Source: Pseudomonas sp. PDM04 (GTDB taxonomy: Bacteria > Pseudomonadota > Gammaproteobacteria > Pseudomonadales > Pseudomonadaceae). Taken from it: a stretch of 64,000 nucleotides of DNA. Below are positions 16,499 to 23,673 of this stretch, in pieces; the stretch's first letter is position 1, and each line of letters opens with the position of its first letter. The stretch covers positions 434,001-498,000 of the forward strand of contig NZ_JACVAI010000006.1 in assembly GCF_014851765.1 (NCBI RefSeq). The letters run 5' to 3'. A program made the position numbers and the translations under genes. The notes under the pieces are model-generated. The model was not told where the DNA came from. It was given only the letters and a program-made list of their open reading frames with translations, and ran no database searches.

Positions 16499-16850
16499 CT
16501 TGTGGGAACGGTCTCGCTCGCGAAGGCGGTGACACATTCAACAGGGATGTCGACGGATCCACCGCTGTCGCGAGCAGGCTCGCTCCCACAATTTCGGGAA
16601 TTACACTGTCTTCACTACAACCCAGGACCTCGTGGGAGCGAGCCTGCTCGCGATGACTTCGGCACATTCAACGGTGGTGTCGACGGGTCTACCGCTTTCG
16701 CGAGCAAGCTCGCTCCCACAGTTTCGGGAATTACACTGTCTTCACTACAACCCAGGACCTCGTGGGAGCGAGCCTGCTCGCGATGACTTCGGCACATTCA
16801 ACGGTGGTGTCGACGGGTCAACCGCTGTCGCGAGCAAGCGCCTTTCCACG
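16499..16850. repeat. Tandem REP (BIME) array with 130-bp period
   Basis: The gap between two convergent genes is filled by REP units in alternating orientation. Positions 16561-16690 and 16691-16820 are a near-perfect 130-bp direct repeat differing at a few bases, followed by a partial third copy; a more diverged part-copy precedes at about 16499-16560. Each unit contains two inverted REP cores around a spacer. The short open frames here are repeat artefacts. It may serve as a bidirectional transcript end. Confidence 0.9.
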
Positions 16851-16852
16851 GG

Positions 16853-18409
16853 TCACACCGTGAATCGGCCCACGAGCCCTTCCAGCTCATGGCCAAGGCG
16901 CGCCAGCTCGATGCTGGATGAGGCCGTTTCCTCACTGGCGCTGGCGGTCTGGTCGGAAATGTCACGCACGTTGATCACGCTGCGATTGACTTCTTCGGCA
17001 ACCGCACTCTGTTCTTCCGCGGCGGTGGCGATCTGCTGGTTCATGGCCTGGATGGTCGAAACCGTACGCGTGATGCTCTCGAGCGAATCGACCGCCAGGC
17101 GTGTGAACTCCACGCTGCTTTTGCTCATGTCCAGGCTGGTGTCCATGCTCAGGGACACGGCCTGGGTGCTGCTCTGTATGCCGACGATCAAACTTTCGAT
17201 TTCCTCGGTGGACTGTTGGGTGCGCCGGGCCAGGTTACGCACCTCGTCGGCCACCACGGCAAAACCACGCCCGGCCTCGCCCGCGCGGGCGGCTTCAATG
17301 GCCGCGTTCAGTGCCAGCAAGTTGGTTTGCTGCGCCACGGCCTTGATCACATCCAGCACACCGCCAATCTTGTCACTCTGCCCCTTCAGATGGAGCACCG
17401 CCTGCGCCGAGCTACCGACTTCCACGGCCAGGCGCTCAATGCGTTCGATGGCATCGCCCACCACTTGTTCGCCCTGGCTGGCCAGCTGATCGGCAACGGT
17501 CGCGGCCCGGTAGGCTTCTTCGGCGTTGCGCGCCACATCCTGCACGGTGGCGGTCATCTCGTTCATGGCGGTGGCGACGTGATCGGTTTCCAACTTCTGG
17601 CTGTTGACCCCGGCACTGGTCTGTTCGGTCACCGCAGACAACTGCTCGGCGGCGCTGGCCATCTGGACGACACTGTGGCGAATCCCGCCGATCAACTCAC
17701 GCAAGGCCAGCGTCATCTGCTGCAGGCTGGATTGCAGTTGGCCCAGTTCATCACGCCGGTCAATATTCACATCGTGGCTCAGGTCACCGAGCGCCACACG
17801 CGACATCGCTTCAAGGGTGTGTTGCAGAGGGTTGACGATTTGTCGGGTGATCAGCCACGCGGTCAAGACACCGATCAATAACGCAAGTATCCCAATCCCG
17901 ATGAGTAATGACTTGGCAAACGTCGAATCGTTATCACGCTTGATATTCTGCGCATCGATCAGTTCCTGGGAAGTTATAAGTAGACGATCGCCTAATTGCG
18001 CCATTCGACTATACAAAGGCTTGGTATCGATAGAGGACTGGCCCAGTTGCGACAAGTGCTGGGTGTACTCGTTGACAACGTCAATCTGCTCCGCCAGCAA
18101 CTTCCGATCGCTCGGCGTACTGAAGTGTCCCTGAATACCCTGCAAATGAATGGTCAGCCGCTCGAGCACCTTGCGCACCGGCTGCAGGGCCTCAGCCTGG
18201 GTGCTATTGCCCGCGCGCAAGCGCTCGATACGCAACTCTCTGGTGTATTCACCGACCTTTACAATGTCCTCGATCTTGGCGCCCCGCTCCGTCAGCGTGT
18301 TCAACGCATGCCAACCGGCAATCACCAACAAGATGACCAAGCCTAATACAAGGCCAAAACCCAGTGCCAATTTGGCACCTACACGGATATTCCTGATCCA
18401 GACAAACAT
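16853..18409 (-). CDS. Methyl-accepting chemotaxis protein
   Basis: A 518-residue transmembrane chemoreceptor. Helix 1 spans about residues 12-31, a periplasmic four-helix-type ligand domain ~32-165, helix 2 ~166-188, then HAMP and a signalling domain with the canonical tip (GEAGRGFAVVADEVRNLARR). The ligand is unknown: the NarX P-box motif is not visible, and the domain does not resemble the PilJ domain of the nitrate receptor McpN as I remember it. The ligand-domain DNA (about 17880-18110) and the upstream region look less GC-rich than neighbouring genes, hinting at domain exchange. It sits alone between the REP array and the ubi genes, with no che genes nearby. Confidence 0.9.
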   Translation of the reverse strand: MFVWIRNIRVGAKLALGFGLVLGLVILLVIAGWHALNTLTERGAKIEDIVKVGEYTRELRIERLRAGNSTQAEALQPVRKVLERLTIHLQGIQGHFSTPSDRKLLAEQIDVVNEYTQHLSQLGQSSIDTKPLYSRMAQLGDRLLITSQELIDAQNIKRDNDSTFAKSLLIGIGILALLIGVLTAWLITRQIVNPLQHTLEAMSRVALGDLSHDVNIDRRDELGQLQSSLQQMTLALRELIGGIRHSVVQMASAAEQLSAVTEQTSAGVNSQKLETDHVATAMNEMTATVQDVARNAEEAYRAATVADQLASQGEQVVGDAIERIERLAVEVGSSAQAVLHLKGQSDKIGGVLDVIKAVAQQTNLLALNAAIEAARAGEAGRGFAVVADEVRNLARRTQQSTEEIESLIVGIQSSTQAVSLSMDTSLDMSKSSVEFTRLAVDSLESITRTVSTIQAMNQQIATAAEEQSAVAEEVNRSVINVRDISDQTASASEETASSSIELARLGHELEGLVGRFTV

Positions 18410-18532
18410 ACAGACTCCAAGTGCGTCACTAGTTGAAGTCGGTATCGGTTCCGGTGTTTTTCTCTGTAGTAGACTTTAGTCAACTATATGTGTGGATATA
18501 TTTCACAAACAGCACTTGCGGACATTGCACAT

Positions 18533-18560
18533 CGTGGGCGCGAGCAGGCTCGCTCCCACA
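18533..18560. repeat. REP element (single unit)
   Basis: A GTGGG...GCGAGCAGGCTCGCTCCCAC palindrome immediately downstream of ubiT, and upstream of the divergently read chemoreceptor start. The rest of 18410-18566 is comparatively AT-rich and I see no clear promoter motif in it. Confidence 0.75.
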
Positions 18561-18566
18561 AAGGTT

Positions 18567-19037
18567 CTACTGCGCCGCCAACCCCTTCCCTGCCCGCTCA
18601 AGATTTCGCCACAGCCACACTGGCAGGACGTCCGGGTCGAGGCTGTCGATCAGGTTTTTCAGGGCCAGCCCCAGTTCGGTGTCGCCCTCGATCACCAGAC
18701 GCCGGCGGAAAAACAGGGTGTCCGGGTCTTCCTGGCGGCTGGCCAGCAGCAGGAATTCTCGCCAGTTGCCGCTGATGGTCACGTGCGCGGTGGCCTGTTC
18801 GGCGATCCGCAGGCCTTCGCGGTTGAGGGTCATGAACCAGGACAGGCGCAGGTCCGGAATGCGCAGGCATAACCAGCGCCCGCGCAGCATTTCGAACTCA
18901 CCGTCGCGCAGTGGCTCGGCGAGGCAGCGATTCAGTGCCTGTTGCAACGCCAGGCGCTGCACGACAAAAGGCACACGGCGCACCAGCGGCAACAGCCGGT
19001 CGGCGCCCTTCAACAACCAATTTTTCCGGTTCAGCAC
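18567..19037 (-). CDS. ubiT: Anaerobic ubiquinone biosynthesis accessory factor UbiT (SCP2 domain)
   Basis: A 156-residue SCP2-type lipid-binding protein, closely resembling E. coli UbiT over EDPDTLFFRRRLVIEGDTELGLALKNLID. UbiT is thought to hold prenylated ubiquinone intermediates for the O2-independent hydroxylases UbiU-UbiV. The start is a GTG at 19037 that overlaps the ubiV stop by 7 bp; no ATG lies at a sensible place. In Pseudomonas this pathway supplies ubiquinone for nitrate respiration, which explains its place between nar and mo genes. Confidence 0.92.
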   Translation of the reverse strand: MLNRKNWLLKGADRLLPLVRRVPFVVQRLALQQALNRCLAEPLRDGEFEMLRGRWLCLRIPDLRLSWFMTLNREGLRIAEQATAHVTISGNWREFLLLASRQEDPDTLFFRRRLVIEGDTELGLALKNLIDSLDPDVLPVWLWRNLERAGKGLAAQ

Positions 19038-19921
19038 AGGCCCACCTCCTCGACGCGCAACATGCCGGGCTGGCCATGCCAGTAACCGTTACAGCCGTCG
19101 ACGAACAGCGGCGGCGCTTCACCCGAGCGCACGCGCTGATAGGCCGCAATGACCTCCGCCATGCCCTGGGCCCGCGGACTCAGGCGCAGCAGGTCGGCGC
19201 CACAGGCCACCAGGCCGGGGTAATCGGCAAGCAGGTTGGTGACCTCCGCCGACAGGGTCTGGATCCCGTTGAGGGTAAACAGCGCCTGCCCTTCCTGACT
19301 GGTCAACGCCAGGCCGTCGGGGTAGTTGAGGCAGCAGAACTGGCAGTCGTCCTTGGGTCGGTTTTCCGCCCGTGCAGTGAAGCAGCGCGCGGAATAAGCC
19401 AGCGGCAAATGCCCATAGGCGAAGATCTCCACTTCAGGCACCGCATGCCCCAGTTCACGCACCTGCTCGATGACATCGCGGATCAGCGTCGCCGAGCACT
19501 CCACCGGCGGCACCCAGCGCGTCATGCCGCTGTCGAGCATTTGCCCCAGCGAATGGCCGTTGTACAGATTGAGCGCCGGCCCACCCACGAACGGCAACTT
19601 GCGCTCGGCGAGGAACTGCACCGCGCTCATGTCGTTGGCTTCTACCAGCAACTGGCCGTTGTCGCACAGGCGCCGCACACTGGACAGTTCGGACGCCGCT
19701 TCGATCAGCGTCAGGCTGGACATCACCAACTGCGCCTGACTGCATTCCTGCAACTCGCGGCCCAATCCCAGCCACTGATCGAGGGAAAACGCCCGGCGTT
19801 TCGAGCACACGGTCTCTCCCAGGTAAATCACATCCAGAGGCTGGTTCGACATCTCGGCGTAGAAGTTGCCGAGTTGTGTTTTGTCCCAATAAAACAGAAC
19901 CGGTCCAAGGCTGAGTTTCAT
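19031..19921 (-). CDS. ubiV: O2-independent ubiquinone hydroxylation subunit UbiV (U32 family)
   Basis: A 296-residue peptidase-U32-like protein. Four cysteines fall at C39, C180, C193 and C197, the same residue numbers as the [4Fe-4S] ligands of E. coli UbiV (VCSKRRAF; YSARC; DDCQFCC). With UbiU it hydroxylates the ubiquinone ring without O2, using prephenate as oxygen source according to later work. It starts 10 bp after the ubiU stop. The U32 label of protease is historical; no protease function is implied. Confidence 0.94.
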   Translation of the reverse strand: MKLSLGPVLFYWDKTQLGNFYAEMSNQPLDVIYLGETVCSKRRAFSLDQWLGLGRELQECSQAQLVMSSLTLIEAASELSSVRRLCDNGQLLVEANDMSAVQFLAERKLPFVGGPALNLYNGHSLGQMLDSGMTRWVPPVECSATLIRDVIEQVRELGHAVPEVEIFAYGHLPLAYSARCFTARAENRPKDDCQFCCLNYPDGLALTSQEGQALFTLNGIQTLSAEVTNLLADYPGLVACGADLLRLSPRAQGMAEVIAAYQRVRSGEAPPLFVDGCNGYWHGQPGMLRVEEVGLC

Positions 19922-19931
19922 GTTCTATCCC

Positions 19932-20927
19932 TCATTGCCATGATCGATGATAAGCACCCAGGGTGGTCTGGCTGCCTTCGGACAGACCGGCCAGCACCTT
20001 GCGCCATTCCTCCTTGACCCGAAAACTGCTCGGTGCCCCGCGATGGGCATCCAGGGCGGCGCGCCAGACCCGGGTGACCTGCTCGACATACGCCGGGCTG
20101 CGTTGGCGACCTTCGATTTTCACTGCTTCGACACCGATGGCCGTGAGTTCGGGAAGCAGGTCCAGGGTGTCGAGGCTGGTGGGTTCCTCCAGGGCATGGA
20201 AGCGTTTGCCCTCGACCAGGAAACGACCCTTGCACAAGGTCGGATAGCCGGCCGGTTCGTCAGGGGTGTAGCGGTCGATCAGCACTTCGCTGAGGCGCGC
20301 GCTCAAGCCATCGGCATCCTCGCTCCAGCGCACGGCCTTGGCCGGCGAGCAGACGCCGCACAGGTTCGGCGACTCGCCGGTGATGTAGGAAGACAGATGG
20401 CAACGCCCTTCCGCCATGATGCACAGGCTGCCGAAACCGAAGACCTCGATCGGCACCGTACTGTTCGCGGCGACCTGGCGCACCTGGGCCAGCGACAACA
20501 CTCGCGGCAACACCGCGCGACGGATGTCGTAGCGCTGCGCATAGAACGCCAACGCCGTGGCATTGGTTGCCGAGCCCTGGACCGACAGGTGCAAGGCCAG
20601 TTGCGGATGACGCTTGCTGGCGTAGTTGAGCACTCCGGGGTCGGCGGCAATCAACGCATCCACGCCGAAATCGGCGGCACGGTCCACCGCCCGCTGCCAG
20701 CGTTCCCAGCCTTTGGGCTGCGGGTAGGTGTTCACCGCGACGTAGATTTTTCGCTGGTGTTGATGGATATGGGCGACGGCGGCGTCGAACTGTTTGTCGT
20801 CCATGTTCAGCCCCGCAAAATGCCGGGCATTGGTATCATCGCGAAAGCCGACATACACGGCATCGGCGCCTTGGCGCACCGCCGCTTTCAGCGCAGGCAG
20901 GTTCCCTGCCGGGCAGACCAGTTGCAT
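19932..20927 (-). CDS. ubiU: O2-independent ubiquinone hydroxylation subunit UbiU (U32 family)
   Basis: A 331-residue U32 protein and partner of UbiV. Cluster cysteines C169, C176, C193 and C232 match E. coli UbiU numbering exactly (GSLCIMAEGRC, CGVC, TLCKGRF). The ATG at 20927 gives the family start MQLVCPAGNLPALKAAV; a longer in-frame reading to 21050 would cover the upstream ANR-like box. The first gene of ubiUVT, preceded by TTGAC-N4-ATCAA at 21041, so synthesis of ubiquinone should switch to this route on loss of O2. Confidence 0.95.
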   Translation of the reverse strand: MQLVCPAGNLPALKAAVRQGADAVYVGFRDDTNARHFAGLNMDDKQFDAAVAHIHQHQRKIYVAVNTYPQPKGWERWQRAVDRAADFGVDALIAADPGVLNYASKRHPQLALHLSVQGSATNATALAFYAQRYDIRRAVLPRVLSLAQVRQVAANSTVPIEVFGFGSLCIMAEGRCHLSSYITGESPNLCGVCSPAKAVRWSEDADGLSARLSEVLIDRYTPDEPAGYPTLCKGRFLVEGKRFHALEEPTSLDTLDLLPELTAIGVEAVKIEGRQRSPAYVEQVTRVWRAALDAHRGAPSSFRVKEEWRKVLAGLSEGSQTTLGAYHRSWQ

Positions 20928-21040
20928 GGGTAATCCTCGTGAAGAAACGCCTGCGGACCGTCGTCTGGTGCCTGTGGCGCGAGGGTCCGCAACCAACCTG
21001 AAAAGGCGCTGCCAGTCTAGCCAGACCGGCAGGAACGACC

Positions 21041-21054
21041 TTGACGGCAATCAA
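21041..21054 (-). promoter_or_regulatory. ANR/DNR box upstream of ubiU
   Basis: TTGACGGCAATCAA has one mismatch from the perfect box. It lies directly past the moeA stop and 114 bp before the ubiU ATG; a class II start would fall near 21006, with a ~79-nt leader. Confidence 0.7.
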
Positions 21055-21060
21055 TTGCCT

Positions 21061-22296
21061 TCACTGCGTCAGGCTGGCGAAAGGCAGGAACATCACGTTG
21101 TCGTGCTTGAGCACTTGGGTCTCGCGCTCGATCACCGCCAGGCCGTCGGCCCAGCAGGCAGCCATCAACATCGCCGAGCTTTGCTGAGGGTGCAGCGCCA
21201 CGCTCAACCGGCCTTCGGCATCGGGTACAAGGCGTGCCCGCAGGTATTGCCGACGCTTGTTGCGCTGCGCCCAGTCGAACCCGGCCGTCACGGCCAATGG
21301 CACCGGCAACACCTCTCTCACCCCTTGCGCCCGGAGCAGGAACGGCCGCACCACCACCAAAGCGGTAATCAGCGCCGCCGAAGGATTGCCCGGCATGCCG
21401 ATCCAGGGTTTGCCGAGCACTTCGCCAAAGGCCAGCGGCTTGCCGGGCTGTATCGCCAACCGCCAGAAATCCACGCGGCCCGTTGCCTTGATCGCCTGCT
21501 TGAGATGATCTTCCTCGCCGACCGACACGCCGCCGGAACTCAGCAGCAGATCGCACCGTGAAGCGGCCCGGCTCAGGGTCTGGCGACTGATCGCCAGGTC
21601 ATCGGCCATGACCCCGTAGTCGTGCACCTCGACGCCCCAGCCGCGCAACAACGCGGCGAGCAGGTAGCGGTTGCTGTTGTAGATCTGCCCCGGTTCCAGC
21701 GACTCGCCGGGCTCGCGCAGCTCGTTACCGCTGCTGAGCAGGCCGACCTGCAACGGCCGGTAGACCTCGACCCGCGCCACACCGGCGCCGGCCAGCAGCC
21801 CCAGTTCCTGAGCGCGCAGGCGTTTGCCCTTCGCGAGCAGCAAGGCGCCGCGACGGATCTCTTCGCCCTCCTTGCGCACGTGATCGCCCAGGTTCACCGG
21901 CGGGAACCACACGCCCTCGCCCTCGACCCGACAACGCTCCTGTGGCACCACCGTCTCGGCGCCCACGGGCAGCGGCGCGCCGGTAAAAATCTGCACCGCG
22001 TGCTGCGCGAGCAAGGCCGGGCCTGGCGGATCACCCGCCGCAATGCGCCCGCCCATCAGCAGGTAGCCGCCCTCCGGGGGCAGGTCCGAAGCCCTGAGGG
22101 CATAACCGTCCATGGCGCTGTTGTCCCAGGCCGGCAGGTGCACCGGGGACAGGATGTCCGCCGCCAGCACCCGGCCGATGGCTTGATCCAGCGCTATCAT
22201 CTGCGCCAGTGGGGGCGGCGGCACCTGCTCCAGCAATCGGCCGATGGCCTCGTCCACCGGCATCAGGTGCCCGAGGTCACACACCCGCCCGCTCAC
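21061..22296 (-). CDS. moeA: Molybdopterin molybdenumtransferase MoeA
   Basis: MoeA inserts molybdate into adenylylated molybdopterin. The 411-residue protein has the MoeA_N domain (LPAWDNSAMDGYALRA), the central MoCF domain (SSGGVSVGEEDHLK; GKPLAFGEVLGKPWIGMPGNPSAAL) and a C-terminal barrel. I place the start at a GTG (22296) because GTGA overlaps the moaB TGA by 4 bp, giving coupling; the alternative ATG at 22263 would remove 11 residues. It pairs with moaB, and the NarL palindrome upstream of moaB ties cofactor insertion to nitrate. Confidence 0.92.
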   Translation of the reverse strand: MSGRVCDLGHLMPVDEAIGRLLEQVPPPPLAQMIALDQAIGRVLAADILSPVHLPAWDNSAMDGYALRASDLPPEGGYLLMGGRIAAGDPPGPALLAQHAVQIFTGAPLPVGAETVVPQERCRVEGEGVWFPPVNLGDHVRKEGEEIRRGALLLAKGKRLRAQELGLLAGAGVARVEVYRPLQVGLLSSGNELREPGESLEPGQIYNSNRYLLAALLRGWGVEVHDYGVMADDLAISRQTLSRAASRCDLLLSSGGVSVGEEDHLKQAIKATGRVDFWRLAIQPGKPLAFGEVLGKPWIGMPGNPSAALITALVVVRPFLLRAQGVREVLPVPLAVTAGFDWAQRNKRRQYLRARLVPDAEGRLSVALHPQQSSAMLMAACWADGLAVIERETQVLKHDNVMFLPFASLTQ

Positions 22297-22847
22297 GAGC
22301 GCGTCTCGCAAGCGTCGATCACCCGCTGCGACTGCGCTTTCAAATGCGGCGCGAAATTGCACGGGCCGGTGCGGCTGTCCAGCTGCTCAACGAGAATTTT
22401 GTTCCAGGCGGTGCGGCAGGCCCCCGGCGAACCGGGCACGCAACACACCAGCACGCCGTTGCTCATGCCGGCCAGGGCCCGGGATTGCAGACTGGACATG
22501 CCGATCTCTTCCAGCGACACCTGGCGGAACAGTTCGCCAAAACCTTCCACGTGTTTGTCCAACAGCGGCACGACCGCTTGCGGTGTGTTGTCGCGAGCGG
22601 TAAAGCCGGTGCCGCCCGTCATCAGGATGACTTGCACCTGGGGGTCGGCGATCCAGCGGGACACGGTGGCGCGGATCTGATAGATGTCGTCCTTGACCAG
22701 GTCGCGATCGATCAACCGGTGCCCGGCCGTTTGCAGCAGGTCGGCCAGGGTCTGACCCGAGGTGTCGGTGTCGAAGGTCCGCGTATCGCTGATGGTCAAC
22801 ACCGCAATGTTCAGCGGTTCGAAGGTGCGTTGCGCCAGATGGGCCAT
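22293..22847 (-). CDS. moaB: Molybdenum cofactor biosynthesis protein MoaB/MogA family
   Basis: A 184-residue MoCF-fold protein with the signature LMTGGTGFTARDNTPQAV and the VLVCCVPGSPGACRTAWN region. Family members adenylylate molybdopterin before Mo insertion by MoeA. The ATG at 22847 is chosen because GGGAGG precedes it closely; a longer in-frame start at 22862 would contain that ribosome site. It overlaps moeA by 4 bp. The two genes form a nitrate-linked MoCo unit downstream of the NarL palindrome at 22909. Confidence 0.93.
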   Translation of the reverse strand: MAHLAQRTFEPLNIAVLTISDTRTFDTDTSGQTLADLLQTAGHRLIDRDLVKDDIYQIRATVSRWIADPQVQVILMTGGTGFTARDNTPQAVVPLLDKHVEGFGELFRQVSLEEIGMSSLQSRALAGMSNGVLVCCVPGSPGACRTAWNKILVEQLDSRTGPCNFAPHLKAQSQRVIDACETRS

Positions 22848-22908
22848 GTTCAAGCCTCCCATGAATAATGATTGGGACAAGCCTGAACCGGATTGGCAGC
22901 CTGGCCTA

Positions 22909-22924
22909 TTCCTCCAAGGAGGTA
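22909..22924 (-). promoter_or_regulatory. NarL 7-2-7 palindrome upstream of moaB-moeA
   Basis: TTCCTCC-AA-GGAGGTA, one base from the narK1/narX palindrome, lies 62 bp before the moaB ATG in the 97-bp gap after pdxH. No ANR box is visible in this gap. Confidence 0.65.
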
Positions 22925-22944
22925 CCTCGACAGGCAAACCGGGT

Positions 22945-23592
22945 TCATGGCGCCAGCCGGCTGCGACGCCAGTGGCCGTCGTGCAGGCGATAATCGACGC
23001 GGTCATGCAGGCGGTCGGCGCGCCCCTGCCAGAACTCCAGACGCTCGGGGTGCAGGCAATAACCACCCCAGTGTTCGGGACGTACGACGGGCTCGTCGAC
23101 AAATCGCTTGGTGGTTTGCGCCAGCAGTTGATCCAGCGCGGCACGGCTGGCCAGCGGGCGACTCTGCGGAGACGCCCAGGCCCCGAGGCGACTGGCCACC
23201 GAGCGGCTGTCGAAGTAGGCGTCCGACAACGCCGGGTCGAGCTTCGATACCTGCCCTTCAATGCGCACCTGGCGCTCCAGCCCCGGCCAGAAAAAAGTCA
23301 TGGCGGCCTGCGGGTTGGCGGCCAATTGCTGGCCCTTGTCGCTCTGGTAATTGCCGAAAAAAGTAAAACCTTCGTCGCTCAGGCCTTTGAGTAACAGCAC
23401 CCGGCAATGCGGCCGGCCTTCATGGTCGACGGTGGCCAGCATCATGCTGTTGGCTTCGACCGGCGCCTGCTCGGTCTCGCGGGCCTGTTGCAGCCACTGG
23501 CGGAACATTGCCAGTGGGTCGTCCAGCGCCTGTTCGTCCTGCAATCCAAACAGCGTGTAGTTACGGCGCATTTGCGCCAGGGAAAGCGTCAT
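22945..23592 (-). CDS. pdxH: Pyridoxine/pyridoxamine 5'-phosphate oxidase PdxH
   Basis: A 215-residue FMN-dependent oxidase that makes pyridoxal 5'-phosphate from PNP or PMP. Family motifs are present: RVLLLKGLSDEGFTFFGNY, KGQQLAANPQAAMTFFW, RIEGQV, and the C-terminal RRSRLAP with WHWRRSRLAP-like context. The ATG at 23592 gives the usual N-terminus MTLSLAQMRRNY. PdxH normally uses O2, so its place in an anaerobic island with an ANR box is odd; it is probably a second copy. It is followed by moaB on the same strand. Confidence 0.92.
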   Translation of the reverse strand: MTLSLAQMRRNYTLFGLQDEQALDDPLAMFRQWLQQARETEQAPVEANSMMLATVDHEGRPHCRVLLLKGLSDEGFTFFGNYQSDKGQQLAANPQAAMTFFWPGLERQVRIEGQVSKLDPALSDAYFDSRSVASRLGAWASPQSRPLASRAALDQLLAQTTKRFVDEPVVRPEHWGGYCLHPERLEFWQGRADRLHDRVDYRLHDGHWRRSRLAP

Positions 23593-23648
23593 GGCGGGGT
23601 TCTCCGGTGGTTTTCTGCCCAGTGTGCGAGGCACCGGGCGAAACCACC

Positions 23649-23662
23649 TTGACCGCCATCAA
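23649..23662 (-). promoter_or_regulatory. ANR/DNR box upstream of pdxH
   Basis: TTGACCGCCATCAA has one mismatch from the perfect box. Its centre is 64 bp from the pdxH ATG, the same distance as at norC and narK1, implying a start near 23614. Confidence 0.65.
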
Positions 23663-23673
23663 TCGCGCCTCGC

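Noticed and set aside
16502..16852. Overlapping short open frames and a possible CRISPR-like repeat array
   Set aside because: The frames are made of REP sequence and repeat the same residues. The repeats are a 130-bp BIME tandem duplication, not 25-40-bp repeats with unique spacers, and no cas genes are present.
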